From: Phlegmacium glaucopus
Lineage: Eukaryota; Basidiomycota; Agaricomycetes; Agaricales; Cortinariaceae
Assembly: GCA_015039465.1 (NCBI GenBank)
Contig: MU130036.1
Span: 213,905-277,904, forward strand
DNA: 64,000 nt
Reading direction: 5' to 3'
Positions 1 through 11,839 of this stretch are shown here, piece after piece. The position numbers and the translations under genes were made by a program. The notes under the pieces are model-generated. The model saw only the letters and a program-made list of their open reading frames with translations. It was not told the DNA's origin and searched no databases. Within the stretch, counting starts at the first letter, position 1; each line of letters opens with the position of its first letter.

Positions 1-879
1 AGAACAATGGAAAAGAAAAAGGAACAATAAAAAAAATCTGTAAAGTGTCAAAGTGCGAGAGAAAAGAAGAGAAGGCAGTGTACATAGTCCAATAGCAAAA
101 ATATATCAACTCCATAGGCGTGTGGTCATGTAAAGAATTGTGAAAGGTGCTGAGTCAACACTTGAAAGGCGTAGCCTTGTTCCCAAGAAAACACTACTTG
201 CCCATGATCCCATGTCGCACAGCCTTGATAACACTTGACACACTGTGAGAATAATCCTGTGCTGCTGATTCATCTGCAACTCCTGCTTAGTCGTGATCTC
301 CTGGACTTCCTAAATTGTCATAGAGAGGGTGGGAAGGCTTCAGGTACTGTGTGAATGATGGTTTTGGCAGTGAATGATAAGATAAGAAGTAGATAATCAA
401 GGATAGGGGACTGAGTGTGATCCAGGAGTGAGGTATGGCAAGATAGATGGCTGAAGCAAAAACTTGTGGGTCCATAGCCACAATGACAATGACAAAGCCT
501 CTGACATAATGGGAGATGTAGCTGATGCATCCATAAAGGGGCCATTCTTGAAATGATGGACCAAAGATACGATCAAACGCAAGCCAATGACCGATACAAA
601 TAGTAGATTGATCGCTTTGTTGGATCGCTAGCCAAGGAACAAATGGATGGTAGATGCTTAGGAGCATGTTGATAGTGTAAACAATGGAGAGCATGGTGAC
701 AGACACTGAGGATATGATGAGCAATGAGGATGATAATGTTGAACAAATGATTTTATTGACCAGGAACATGATTCAGGGCCACTTCCAAAATAGGTAAGTG
801 AATTCAAAGTCCACTTATTTTCATGATGGCAACTTTTAAGCTTTCTTCTCATGCTACCAATCAGTATTGGTGCACAATA
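1..879 (-). repeat. Repeat family A, copy 1 (cut by window edge)
   Basis: First of four copies of a 1.35-kb repeat, here in minus orientation. Its 5' terminus (TATTGTGCACC on the minus strand) lies at 879 and its other end is outside the window. It holds an open reading frame of 160 codons (769 down to 287) with a hydrophobic product containing the stretches SIYHPFVPWL and FGPSFQEWPLYG. The same reading frame recurs in the other copies, so it may be more than chance. No known domain recognised. Family A shows a TATA-like box (gtataaatac) in its 3' third, which suggests an LTR or promoter-bearing non-autonomous element. Confidence 0.75.
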
Positions 880-1140
880 ATGGACTTTGTTTAGGGTTGG
901 TTTATTTAACTTAGATGAAAAATCTAATGTGACATGGTGACAAAGCTATGCCAGTGTGATAGAGTGATGACACACTGCTGGACAGTGCTGGTGTGCATCA
1001 CATGGATGCTATGAGATGCTATGGAACTATAAGTATTGTGATGTGACTATATGATACTATGGAAAATTATAACTTTGTGTGACATGAATATGACAAGCTA
1101 TGGGAAAATCCTGAATTTACTGATGTGCCTCAATATAAGC
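880..1140. other. AT-rich spacer, no gene
   Basis: Spacer between repeat A copy 1 and the Copia reverse-transcriptase relic. It contains imperfect short repeats of the type gatgctatg/gtgatgtgac. It could be degraded Copia LTR or 3' UTR, but no matching second LTR is visible on the other side. Confidence 0.4.
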
Positions 1141-2379
1141 ATTTTGATTTATTGAAATTGTCCTAGATGCTTGATTGTGCCTAATCTCAAAACCAAGGAA
1201 CCATTTAATAGGTCCGTTATCAGTTATTTCCTAATGAGCTTTGATCTGGGATTTGAACCTTTCAGCATCAATCTTCCTTTTTGATGTAACTGCCATATCA
1301 TCAGTTGCAACAGCAACTATGGTATGTTCTTCACCTTAACATTGATAAAACACCAAATGATCAACAGCTAAATGTTTGAAACCCAGGTCTTTAATAAAGA
1401 CACAACTCATTTTGAGGTACCAACCCCTACCAGCTTGCTTTAAGCCATACAATCCCTTTAGAAACCTACACACCTTGCCTTCTTTTCCAGGCTTTAGCAC
1501 ACCTTGTGGCGGGTTCATATATATTGTCTCATTGAGTGGCACGTTAAGGTAAGCACTCTTTATGTCCACATGTTTGATCTCCCAGTCCTGCTGAGCTGCA
1601 TTAGCTAGGATGCAAACCATTGCCATTTTTGCTGCAGCTGAGAATGTTTTGGTGTAATTGACACCTTCAACTTGTCTGTGTCTGCCTGAAATGATTCAGA
1701 CTCAATAACTTTGAACTTTGCCATCGGGACCTCATTTTGTCCTCAGGACTTCATTACATGGTATAGCTTTATGTTCAGGAGGTAAATCCTCAATAACCCA
1801 AGTTCCCATTTTCTTGAGTTGACCAATTTCATACTCTAGCATGGCTTGCCAATGCTTCACATTCAGACCTTGCAGGGCTTTGTCAAGTGATGGAGGTTCA
1901 GGTATTACTCCACCTACAAGTGCAAAATCTGGTGGTAAGTCATTGAAAATGTCATCATCATCCTTGTTAAAGATAATGAATTGGTCTTCTTCATTTTCTA
2001 GGGTTTTGCATTGAGCTAGATTTGCTATAAGGCCTTCATGGATAGCTTTGTATGCTCCCTTTGGTTTTTGAGCTTGACGACTGCGTCCATATTCAGGAGT
2101 TTGGTTTTTATTGATTGAGTCAGGAATAGGTTTGGAAATGGGCTGGACTATAGTTTTGTGGTGTGTTTTGTCTGGTTTGAGTTCAGGTTGAGATTCACTG
2201 ATTAATGACATATCAGGTTCTTCAGTATTATCATTTGTGTTTTCAATGTTTTAGACAGTATTGGAGGATTGCTGGATGACTTTGTCCTTCTCCCCCTCAG
2301 CCAGTATATCACAATGAATGTCAATATTTTCCTTGGCTCGTGAGTCATTTTCATTAAAAACCATGTTTCTTTCAACTGT
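1141..2379 (-). pseudogene. Ty1/Copia polyprotein, reverse-transcriptase part (relic)
   Basis: Minus-strand remains of a Copia polyprotein. Conserved RVT_2 stretches are readable: WQAMLEYEIGQLKKMGTW (entry to RT), VDIKSAYLNVPLNE, FLKGLYGLKQAGRGW and a degraded catalytic box ATDDMAVTSK (family YVDDM). The sequence is broken by stops near 1335, 1690, 1732 and 2252. The RNase H end is mostly lost beyond about 1140. It is the 3' half of the same element whose gag/protease/integrase part lies at 3730-5215; repeat A copy 2 was inserted between the two halves. Function in an intact element: copying retrotransposon RNA to DNA in virus-like particles. Surely inactive here. Confidence 0.85.
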
Positions 2380-3729
2380 TATTGCGCATCAATACTGATT
2401 GGTAGCGTGAGAAGAAAGCTTAAAAGTTGCCATCATGAAAATAAGCGGACTTTGAATTCACTTACCTATTTTGGAAGCAGCCCTGAATCGCATTCCTGGT
2501 CGACAAATCATTCATTTGTTATCACCCTCATCGTTCATCATATTCTCAATGTCTCACACTATGCTCTCCATCATTTTCACTATTGACATGCTCCTAAGCA
2601 TCTACCATCCATTTGTTCCTTGGTTAGTGATCCAACAAAGTGATCAATCTACTATTCGCATCAGTCATCGGCTCGCGTTTGATCGTATCTTTGGTCCATC
2701 ATTTCAAGAATGGCCCCTTTATGGATGCATCAACTACATCTCCTATTATGTAAAGGCTTTGTCATTGTTGTTGTGGCTATGGACCCACAAGTCTTCCCCT
2801 CAGCCATCTATTTGCCATCCCTCGCTCCTGGATCTCGCTCGGTCCCCTATCCTTGATTATCTACCTCTTATCTTATCATTCACTGCCAAAACCATCATTC
2901 ACACAGTACATGAAGCCTTCCCACCCTCTCTATGACAATTTAGGAAGTCCAGGAGGATCATGACTAAGCAGGAATTGCAGATGAATCAGCAGCAGAGGAT
3001 TATTCTCGCAGTGTGTCAAGTGTTATCAAGGCTGTGCGACATGGGATCATGGGCAAGTAGTGTTTTTCTCAGGAACAAGGCTGTGCCTTTCAAGTGTTGA
3101 CTCAGGACCTTTCACATTTTTGACATGACCACACGCCTATGGAGTTGATATATTTTTGCTATTGGACTATGTACACTGCCTTCTCTTCTTTTCTCTCACA
3201 CTTTGACACTTTACAGATTCTTTTACTGTTCCTTTTTCTTTTCCATTGTTCTTTTCTTCTTGCAGCTGTCCTCTCTTCATTATTCTTCCTTTGACAGTGC
3301 ATACTTCTTTCTTTTTTATTGTTCTACATAGCCTCATCCTTAGGGTATAAATACTGCTCTTTTGTACCAGGATAGGTAGTTTCTCCCAATTCATTCTTAG
3401 TCCCCTACAGTCATCATCTCAGTGGAGTTCCAGTGAATTCCTCCCTCAAGTTTGCTTTTTCAGCCTTTTATCTGTTACTGTCCTATACTGTCTACTGCTA
3501 TAGTCTTACTGAAGACTCTTTCTTACCCATCCTCATCCTCATCCTCTACCTCATTCACCTTCCAAGATCTTCATCTTCATCCTCATCCTCCTCTACTCTC
3601 TTCTAACCAAGTGTGCTTCTAGTCTAAGGTTACACCTTCCCTAAATGAACAACAGGGAGTCTCTTGACCTAAAGACTGGTCCACTGCTCTCTGGTTGGTG
3701 TTATATAACAACACAAACAATGATTTATA
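2380..3729 (+). mobile_element. Repeat family A, copy 2 (complete, inserted in Copia)
   Basis: Complete 1,350-bp copy that splits the Copia relic. It is flanked by CTGT on both sides (2376-2379 and 3730-3733), a 4-bp target duplication. The termini are TATTGCGCATC at the left and AATGATTTATA at the right, so the ends are TAT...ATA rather than the TG...CA of standard LTRs. A 154-codon ORF runs 2471-2935, shifted relative to copies 1 and 3 by a one-base loss near 2755. A TATA-like box (gtataaatac) sits near 3350, followed by T/C-rich sequence. No transposase or RT inside, so the copy is non-autonomous or a solo LTR of an unusual element. Confidence 0.8.
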
Positions 3730-5215
3730 CTGTTACCAAACATTTACCAGGCCAATAGTTCCTATAGCCTTTTGATTTGGAATCATAACCAACAAAACAT
3801 CCCTGCTGAGCTTGAGCATCTAGTTTTCCAACTGTCAAATCCTTTACATAGGCTGCTACTCCAAATTCCTGGATGCCTCCAAGATACAGTTTCTTTTTGT
3901 GTACCATTTTCTATGGGGTTTTACTATTGAGAGCACATGCTGGTGTTCTATTTTGCAGCCATGTTGTATGATTCATAGCCTCTTCTCATAAGAAATAAGG
4001 TAAACCGGAAGATAAAAGCAGGGCTCATGCTCTTTTGGCTCGAGTATGCATACCTCTTTTGGCAGTGCTGTTTTGAGGTGGAGAATCATGAACAGTGAGT
4101 TCTTGTTTTGTTCCTTTGTTGTCTTGATGTTCAATCATTTGATGTGACAGGAACTCTCCCCCTTGATCTGAATGTACAATCTTTATATGATTTCCAGTTT
4201 GCATTTTGATAAGGGCTTCATCTTGTTTATATGATTTGAACATCTCGCTCTTTGGGAAAGGTAATCTTACTGACTTAGCTTTCACACAAGCCTTACAAAA
4301 ATCAACCTTCAAATCATTATTGAGTTTAACACTGGTTATATAACCCTTTGAGACTGCATGCTTAATGGCTGCCACAAATATATGGCCAAATTGACAATGT
4401 GCATTGTTTAGGTTCATTTTGTGGACTGTAACATTCATGTGATGTTCACTTTGAGATTGGTTTGAGATGGAGAATCTATAGAGGTCATCGACCTGGGGTA
4501 TAGTTGTGATGGTACATCCATTTGGTTGCTCTATTCTGCACATGCCTTTATGAAATGTTACCAGGCACCCTGCCTTCTTGAGTCTACTAATGGATATCAA
4601 TCTAAAGGCCAAATCAGGTGAGTGTATGGCATTTTTGAACATTGTCCTAGTCTTTCCTGAACCATTCAGTAAATCCAGGTGCATATCCCCCATTCCAGTA
4701 GCCTCGACCTTCTGGCCATCAGCAGCCATGATTTCACGATCAATGGAACAATAATTTGTGAACTTGGAGTGATCTGGTGAATAATCACTACTAGCTCCGC
4801 TATTGACACTCTGTGTTTGGATTTTGGAGCTGGTATAGTGTTTGCAACATCAACATAATCCAATGTACAAGTGAATGCAAAGAGTTTGTCATCTTCTTCA
4901 TCCACTGCAATTATAGCTGATTCAACCTTCTTAAACTTCTTTTGTCTGAGGCCTTGCCCTTCCTTGCCACCTCCTTTTGACCAACAATCCAGATCCTTAT
5001 GCCCTTTCTTTTCACAGTTTCCACACACACATCATCAGAATTGGTTTTACTTTGCCTTCAAACCTTTTTTGCTTCCCATTTCTAGGTTTTCCACCCCTTT
5101 TATGTGGGCAGCTAGTGCAGATTCAGCATTTTTGCCATGTTTGTCATTAATTAGATGATGCTGAGCTTCCTCAATGATGAAGGTGATCAAGTCATCGGTT
5201 TTCATCTATTGCGAC
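3730..5215 (-). pseudogene. Ty1/Copia gag-protease-integrase part (relic)
   Basis: Five-prime half of the Copia element, minus strand. In coding order: a gag tail with a CCHC zinc knuckle (CGNCEKKGHKDLDC, about 5027-4986); a protease remnant followed by MAADGQKVEATGMGDMHLDL; a GAG-pre-integrase zinc region (AHCQFGH ... CKACVKAKS); and an integrase core remnant (VHSDQGGEFLS). Between the zinc region and this core the first catalytic Asp strand is missing, so there is an internal deletion. The integrase C-terminal part GCFVGYDSKSKGYRNYWP follows at 3907-3725, after a further stop. Frames are broken several times. Continues into 2379-1141 across repeat A copy 2. Confidence 0.85.
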
Positions 5216-5672
5216 TAACTTCCTGAGAGGCTGCTTGTTAGGGCAACTGCAATGCTGACTTAGTCAAGCTAGCAGGGGATCCAAAGTTAATAATATTTTA
5301 GAAAAGGTATCTACAAGTGACTTACCTAGCAGGGGATCCAAAGAGGAAAGGATGGGGATCCCTGCTAGGCTGAGGGTGTTTAAGTACTAAATATGGACAT
5401 AACAGAGATATAAAATAAATAAAGGAATGATACGATAATAATTAATTAATTAAATAAGAAGTGGTGTGATGTGAAAAATAGAAATAAAAGATGGAGTGAA
5501 ATGGAGGATCGGAGTTGGAGTGGAACTATGGGGTTCCGGAGTGAAGTGGTGATGGAAGCGGAGTTGGACAGAAGGTTGGAGGTCGTCGGAAAGGTGGGGT
5601 GTATGATTCTGAGGTTGAGGTTTGGGTTAAAGTTGGGTGTCCCCTAACACTGCTAGCTCATTTGGCTGCTGT
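5216..5672. repeat. Non-coding segment with GGGATCC repeats
   Basis: No gene. It carries three occurrences of a ctagcaggggatcc-like motif (two direct near 5268 and 5328, one inverted near 5355), an (aatt)n microsatellite near 5440, and purine-rich GGAGTGGAA-type repeats at 5490-5560. The opposed motifs suggest a degraded foldback or MITE whose ends I could not fix. Confidence 0.4.
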
Positions 5673-5882
5673 TATCGTGCACCAATACTGATTGGTAGCA
5701 TGGGCAAAAAGCTCAAAAGTTGCCATCATGAAAATAAGTGGACTTTAAATTCACTTACCTGTTTTGGAAGCAGCCTTGAATCACGTTCCTGGTCAACAAA
5801 TCATTTATTCAACATTGTCATCCTCATCGCTCATCTCATTCACAATGTCTTCCACCATGCTATCTATCATTTACACTATCAA
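5673..5882 (+). repeat. Repeat family A, copy 3, left piece
   Basis: Left 210 bp of a third A copy (TATCGTGCACC start). It stops exactly where foldback element C begins and resumes after C at 8274. The join is clean because copy 2 reads through the same point without interruption. Confidence 0.8.
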
Positions 5883-6097
5883 TGGTGGTGGGCAATGCCT
5901 GTCACCTGTGACATCTGGCTTGGCATGTGTCACACATATGTCACATCTCAGAAACTGAGACACTGAGCTCCCTCTCTGTACAACACTCCCAGAGGGGACT
6001 TTCAGTGATGTATATCCATATAAATAGGATGTGAATCAGCTACAATAAATAGGATTTTGTGAATTTGTACTGTTGTTTCTGGATGCATGTTTCCCCA

Positions 6098-6414
6098 GCC
6101 AAATTGATGGCTGAAACTTCTAAGGTATAGAACTCTTCAACAACTCATTTCTGGGATTTGTTTTGGTGGGAGAATATGTTATATTTTATATTCTTAACAT
6201 TTTTTTGGGAGTAGAATTTTTAATTTCATGCTCCAAGTATGAGATATGGGCTCTTACCACCCAGTATCTCATACTTAGAGCATGAAATTAAAAATTCCAC
6301 TCCCAACAAAATGTTAAAAACAAAGATTAGAACATATTATACCACCAAAACAAATCCAATAAATGAGTTGTTGAAGAGTTCTATTCCTTATAAACTTCAG
6401 CCATCAATTTGGCT
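6098..6414. repeat. Palindrome inside element C (about 150-bp arms)
   Basis: Inverted repeat with its centre near 6255. The left arm ends in aagtatgagata and the right arm begins tatctcatactt, separated by a spacer of about 17 bp. Arms stay similar out to agccaaattgatggctga (left) and its inverse (right). The transcript would fold into a hairpin of about 150 bp. Confidence 0.85.
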
Positions 6415-6939
6415 GATATTGGCTTGATATCACTTGTTTTATTAAGCTCAACATATAAAATCAGAAGATTAGACTCCTGAGAAATGTTTAGGATACATTG
6501 TAGAGCATTTATTATCACCAAGATGAGTTACAGAAACTAGTTTATGAAGTGTTCTATAGGTTGGAAGTCTCAAACATCACACTTTGGATGAAATTGGCTG
6601 AAGATCACTCAGTTGTGAGGGGTTGAAAGCAGAATAAAAAAATATAACTCCTAAGAAATGTTGAGAATATATAGTAGAGTATATTTTGTCACTATGATAG
6701 ACTGCAGAACCCAGTTTCTGAAGAGTTCTATAGGCTGGAAGTCTTAAAAATTGAAATTTAGCAGGGATTTGGGTGGGGTTTGCTTAATTGTAGGGTTCTA
6801 AGCGTGAAATAAAATAATAAAACTCCTGAGGAATATTTTTAACACACCATAGACAATTTTTGGCACAGGAATGGCTACAAAAGTTTAGTTTATGAACAGT
6901 TCTATAGGTTGGAAGTTTCAAATTTGGATTGGAATTGCC

Positions 6940-7530
6940 ACTATGTCAGAAAACCTAAACGTGCTTTGTAAGCATCACACTTTAATCACACTTCCTGATA
7001 AGGATGTGGTCAGAAATATAAACTTGCCCTGGGACAAGCATTTCATGTATTTTAGACATTTAAACTGCATAATATATATAAGGATCACTCAATCTTCTTA
7101 AAACTCCAAACGTCGGGGTGGAAGATGGCTGGGAACACAATTTGGCTGTTGTTCTAAGGGTAACTTTCACATCACAAGGCCTTAACAGGGCCATAATGCC
7201 GAAAAGGCAACTATGACCAAATCATGACAATTGGCCGAATTGTCATGATTTGGTCATAGTTGCCTTTTCGGCATTATGGCCCTGTTAAGGCCTTGTGATG
7301 TGAAAGTTACCCTTAGAACAACAGCCAAATTGTGTTCCCAGCCATCTTCCACCCCGACGTTTGGAGTTTTCAGAAGATTGAGTGATTCTTATATATATTA
7401 TGCAGTTTAAATGTCTAAAATACATGAAATACTTGTCCTAGGGCAATTTTATATTTCCGATCACATCCTTATCAGGAAGTGTGATTAAAGTGTGATGCTT
7501 ACAAAGCACATGTAGGTTTTCCGACATAGC
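6940..7530. repeat. Near-perfect palindrome inside element C (about 293-bp arms)
   Basis: Inverted repeat centred at about 7235 with a 5-bp spacer (ggccg, 7233-7237). The inner 150 bp per arm are essentially identical; the outer part has scattered mismatches. The high identity suggests recent formation or gene conversion between arms. A strong cruciform or small-RNA source. Confidence 0.9.
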
Positions 7531-8273
7531 TCACTCATGTTTAAGGGCTTGAGTGTGAAATAAAAAATTCTAACTCCTGAGAGATGTTCATAATACATAG
7601 TATAGTATTTTATGTCAATAATATGAGTTACATAAACTAGTTTTAGAAGTGTTCTATAGGCCAGAAGTTGCCAATATTGCACCTTAGCAGGAATTTGTGT
7701 GGAAACTGCTCATTTATAAGGGTCTGGGTATGAAATAAAACAATATAACTGCTGAGAAGTATTTAAAATATATATTAGATCATTTCACATCACCAAGACA
7801 AGTCACATAAACCCATTTCTGAAGTGTTCTATTGGCTGGAAGTTTCAAAAATGGCATTTTGGCAGGGACTTGGGTATAAATTGCTCATTTGTAGGGTCCT
7901 GTGTGTACAATAAAATAAAATAACTGCTGAGAAATATTTACAATACATGGTAGAGAATTTCATGTCACCAAAATATGTTGTAGAAATCAATGATTGAAGT
8001 GTTATATTGCTTAGAAATTTTAGTCCACCAGACAAAGAAAGCATAGCCACCTCAAAAAACCACACAATCACTATTTCTATCATAAAGATTCATTCAATAT
8101 ATGTTCACATGATGCAGTAATACATTTATGATACCAAAAAATCATCCAAAATGATGCAGAACTGAGTGAGTAAGCTATGTTTCAAGTGTTTCACACTTTG
8201 TCACACATTTGGCAATGTGACGTGACATAACACTGCCAAATCCATAACAGGCATTGCCCACCACCACTATCAA

Positions 8274-9073
8274 CATGATCCTCTCCATCTATCATCCTTT
8301 TATTCCTTGGCTAGCAATACAACAAAGCAACCAATCCCCTATTTGCATTGGTCATCAGCTTGCATTTGATTGTATCTATGGCCCATCATTTCAAGAATGG
8401 CCTGTTTATGGGTGCATCAACTACATCTCCGATTATGTAAAAGGCTTTGTCGTTGTTGTTGTGGCTATGGACCCACAAGTCTTCCCCTCAGCTATCTACC
8501 TTGCCATACCTTGCTCCTGGATTGCACTCAGTCCCCTATCCTCGATTATCTACCTCTTATCTTATCATTCACTGCCAAAACCAACATTCACATGGTACCT
8601 GAGACCTTCCCACCCTCTTTATGACACTTTAGAAAGTCCAGGAGGATCACGACTAAGCAGGAGTTGCAGGTGAATCAGCAGCAGAGGATTACTCTTGCAG
8701 GGTGTCAAGTGTTATCAAGGCTGTGTGACATGGGATCATGGGCAAGTAGTATTTTCTCAGGAACAAGGCTGTGCCTTTCAAGTGTTGACTCAGGACCTTT
8801 CACATTTTTGACATGACCACACGCCTATGGAGTTGATATATTTTTGCTATTGGACTGTGTACACTGCCTTCTCTTCTTTTCTCTCACACTTTGACACTTT
8901 ACAGATTCTTTTATTGTTCCTTCTTCTTTTCCATTGTTCTTTTCTCGCAGCTGTCCTCTCTTCATCTTTCTTCCTTTGACAGCGCATACTTCTTTTGTTT
9001 TATTGTTCTACATAGCCTCATCCTTAGGGTATAAATACTGCTGTTTGGTACCAGGGATAGGTAGTTTTCCCCT
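8274..9073 (+). repeat. Repeat family A, copy 3, right piece (truncated)
   Basis: Continuation of copy 3 after element C. It contains the family ORF in an open frame of 139 codons (8254-8673) that begins in the element C end. The copy stops matching at about 9073, just after the TATA-box region (gtataaatac near 9030), so the last 280 bp or so of the family are missing. Confidence 0.75.
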
Positions 9074-9547
9074 GGTGAAATGACTACTCAGGGATGATAG
9101 AGAAAATAGGACTTTTGGAGATATAAAATCTCTACTCAATCTTATACTTAATCAACTCTGTGTAAAAGATGAATTTGGGTTTCCTGGAAAGTTTAACTGT
9201 TCCAAAATTAAGAAATTCAATTCAAGTTTATGCAACACAGAAAACTAATGATTTGGATCAATTTTAAAGTGTGATCAAACTTTTGAGTGTATTTTCAATT
9301 TATGGTTTGCACCAACAATCTAGCAAGAAGTTCCTTAAATCTTTTAGATTGATTTTCAACAAATGATTTTCAACAAAATATTGTGCACAGACAAGCCCAA
9401 GGCCTAACATGACTTAAACAACCAAAATTGCACACACTAAGGGCCTCCTGTACCCTTGCTGTGACTAAAACAATAAATTGCACACACTAAAGGAACTCTT
9501 GTTCCCTTGCTGTGACCAACCAAAAACACCAACTTAACACCTCAACA
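9074..9547. other. Non-coding, with a short direct repeat
   Basis: No gene seen. The motif ttgcacacactaa ... cccttgctgtgac occurs twice in tandem (about 9428-9465 and 9477-9517). Confidence 0.4.
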
Positions 9548-10111
9548 GTAATTTACAGTCCCCCAGGGATTCCGAGGAGTCTGAGCAAATTCTGAGTGGA
9601 GTCCGAGGAGTCCAAGCAGATTCCGAGTGGAGTCCGAGGAGTCCGAGCATATTCTGAGTGGATCTGAGCAAATAAGACACAAATTGGCTGGGAAAATACT
9701 TCTGTTAAGGTTTTGTTAAGGTTTTGTTAAGGTTTTGTTAGGGTTTTGTTAAGGTTTTTTTAAGGTTTTGTTAAGGTTTTTTGTTAAGGTTGTGTTAAGG
9801 TTTTTTGTTAAGGTTGTGTTAAGGTTTTTGTTAAGGTCAGGGAGGTATATAGTTTGTTAAGGTTTTTTTAAGGTTTTTTTTAAGGTTTTGTTAGGGCTTT
9901 GATAAGGTTGGGGAGGTAGATAGGTTCCAGTCTGAGCAAGTCCGAGTGAGTCCGAGCAATCTGAGCAGAGTCCGAGCGAGTCCGAGCAGTCCGAGCGGAT
10001 TCTGAGCACATTCTGCTTGGAATACACTCAAATACACTGAAAAAGTGCTCGGACTCGCTCGGACTCCACTCGGACTCTGTCGGATTCCCTGGGGGAGTGT
10101 AAAGACCTCCA
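9548..10111. mobile_element. MITE E1 (family E) with 8-bp target duplication
   Basis: 564-bp inverted-repeat element flanked by CCTCAACA on both sides (9540-9547 and 10112-10119). Family termini: TTTACAGTCCCCCAGGGAT left and its inverse with GGGGGAGTGTAAA right. The arms are built of a degenerate tandem repeat around tccgagcagattccgagt, in opposite orientation at the two ends. The centre (about 9700-9910) is a telomere-like tract of ttaaggttttg units. Non-coding. The 8-bp duplication suggests mobilisation by a hAT-type transposase. Relatives: E2, E3, E4. Confidence 0.85.
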
Positions 10112-10119
10112 CCTCAACA

Positions 10120-10984
10120 ACACTCACAAGCTCTGTGACACTGTGACAAAGTCACAAAAACTCGTACTCAAATATAATTGACTTGAACTAAATCAAATAA
10201 TATTTCTGCACCTCTTGTACACCTCTGAGAATTTAATAGTCTATTTTTCCTTGACCCACTTGCTAATTTCCAGCACTGGTTCAGAGCTGTACTCAATAGT
10301 GAATGTGGGGGGGAAGCAAGAAGTATCAAAATCTACTGTAACTACAATTCTGGTTGCCTTTATATACATACAAATATTTATAAAAGGGGAAATAGCTAGA
10401 AAAGTCTTTATACAATCTCTTTGAAACAGCTGTCAGAGACAGGTAGATTAATTAATTGATACTCTGGGCTACTCTGGGTTTGTGATTAATTATTATCACT
10501 CCCACATCAACTCCAAGCCCAGAGTTATATTGGTTTCATATGTCTATCATTTATTTCCAACAATTTTTGGAATGTTCTGAAACTTTCCCATGGTATAAAT
10601 CTTAACTGTTTGGTCTCATATGAGCGCCTGTTTGGAACTCCAAGTGATTCACCCATGGTCTAAAACACCAGCATGCTTTGTGTGACTTTGCCCCCTGTGT
10701 TTAGGTACTGTTTCTGTATAATATAGTGTTATCATGGAGTTTATGGTTTTAACTCTTGACTATATTATTTTGTAGCATTGAATAAATAGTCATTTGACCA
10801 TATTCAAAAACTACTAAGTGTTTGAGTCAACAGAAACAGTAATTAGCAGTTGTAGGGCATACAACTCCAATTCTGTTATTTAATTATCAGTTGTATTTAA
10901 CAGTTGGGTGCAATTATTAATTTAATAATGCTGAAATAATAGACAAAATTTGCAAAATCCATGCATATGCAATCTTGAGTCATA
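10120..10984. other. AT-rich non-coding segment
   Basis: Nothing recognisable. The short open frames are not supported by codon bias or similarity. Confidence 0.4.
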
Positions 10985-11345
10985 TCACTCTTCATCTTTC
11001 TTCCTTTGACAGCATATATTTCTCCCCTTAGTTCTCCCCAGTTTTCCCCCAGTTCCCTTCAATTCACACCTTAGTCTTTAATAGTCACCATCTCAGTGGA
11101 ATTCCAGTGAATTCCTTCCCTAAGTTTGCTTTTTCAGTCTCTTTCTTTCTGTCAATAAACAATCCTCTGCTATAGTCTTACTGAAGACTCTTTCTCATTC
11201 ATCCTCATCCTCATATTCTCTACTCTCTCCTTCTACCTTTGTGTGTAATAAGTTTCAGACTAAGCCTTCCTTAAATCAATAACAGGAAGTTCTTTGATCT
11301 AAAGACTAGTCCAATGCTCTCTGGTTGTCCTTGGAGTCTTTATTG
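10985..11345 (+). repeat. Diverged 3' fragment related to repeat family A
   Basis: About 360 bp resembling the last third of family A: catctttcttcctttgacag, agtgaattccttccctaag, tatagtcttactgaagactc, gatctaaagactagtccaat in the same order. More diverged than copies 1-3 and 5, so it is an old copy or a sister subfamily. Confidence 0.65.
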
Positions 11346-11839
11346 CTCTCTTCAAGCAGTTTAGGCTATAATTATTAATAATAATTTATATTAGTTTTTT
11401 AAAAATGATTGAAGAACTGAACCAAATTGAACTTTGGCATCATTACTTATCTCCCATCATCAGTGCTCAACACTCATCATCACCACTGTTAATAGGTAGG
11501 GACTAGCATGGTCACAACTGGTAACAACCGGTGTGATGACCGCGGTTCAACCAAATACGGTATGGTACGGTACGGTTTCCACGGTTCCTGGAACTACCAT
11601 ACTAATTTAGGTAGCTCAGGGTCCACATAGGGTTCACGGTGGGCTGCAACTTTGTTGCCCTCATTGTGGACCCAATACTGGACCAATTTCTTTAAAATTA
11701 GGTGCATTAGAGAGTGTTTGATCAGGACAACACACATAAATTGAGAATGAAATGTGAAATAGAATTTAAATGACCATAAACGAGTTAAAGTTGTACAAAT
11801 TTGTGTGAACTACTTCATTTTTCTACATTACTTTGAGTG

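Larger units (their letters stand above)
5883..8265. mobile_element. Foldback element C with 8-9 bp target duplication
   Basis: A 2.4-kb non-coding element inserted in repeat A copy 3. Termini: GGTGGTGGGCAATGCCTGT on the left and its inverse on the right. The target site ACTATCAA is duplicated at 5875-5882 and 8266-8273; counting the next base gives 9 bp with one mismatch. Subterminal GTGAC/GTCAC motifs are dense at both ends (gtcacctgtgac; gtgacgtgacataac), as expected for transposase-binding sites. The interior holds two long palindromes and about six diverged direct repeats of roughly 170 bp sharing aactcctgagaaatgtt and gttctataggctggaag. No transposase, so it depends on another element. 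Element D (47442-48970) is a relative. Confidence 0.85.

Noticed and set aside
1336..5028. Functional Copia retrotransposon
   Set aside because: Integrase core partly deleted, several stops, split by repeat A, and no paired LTRs found.
9700..9910. True telomere or chromosome end
   Set aside because: The repeat is internal, degenerate and bounded by MITE arms with a target duplication.
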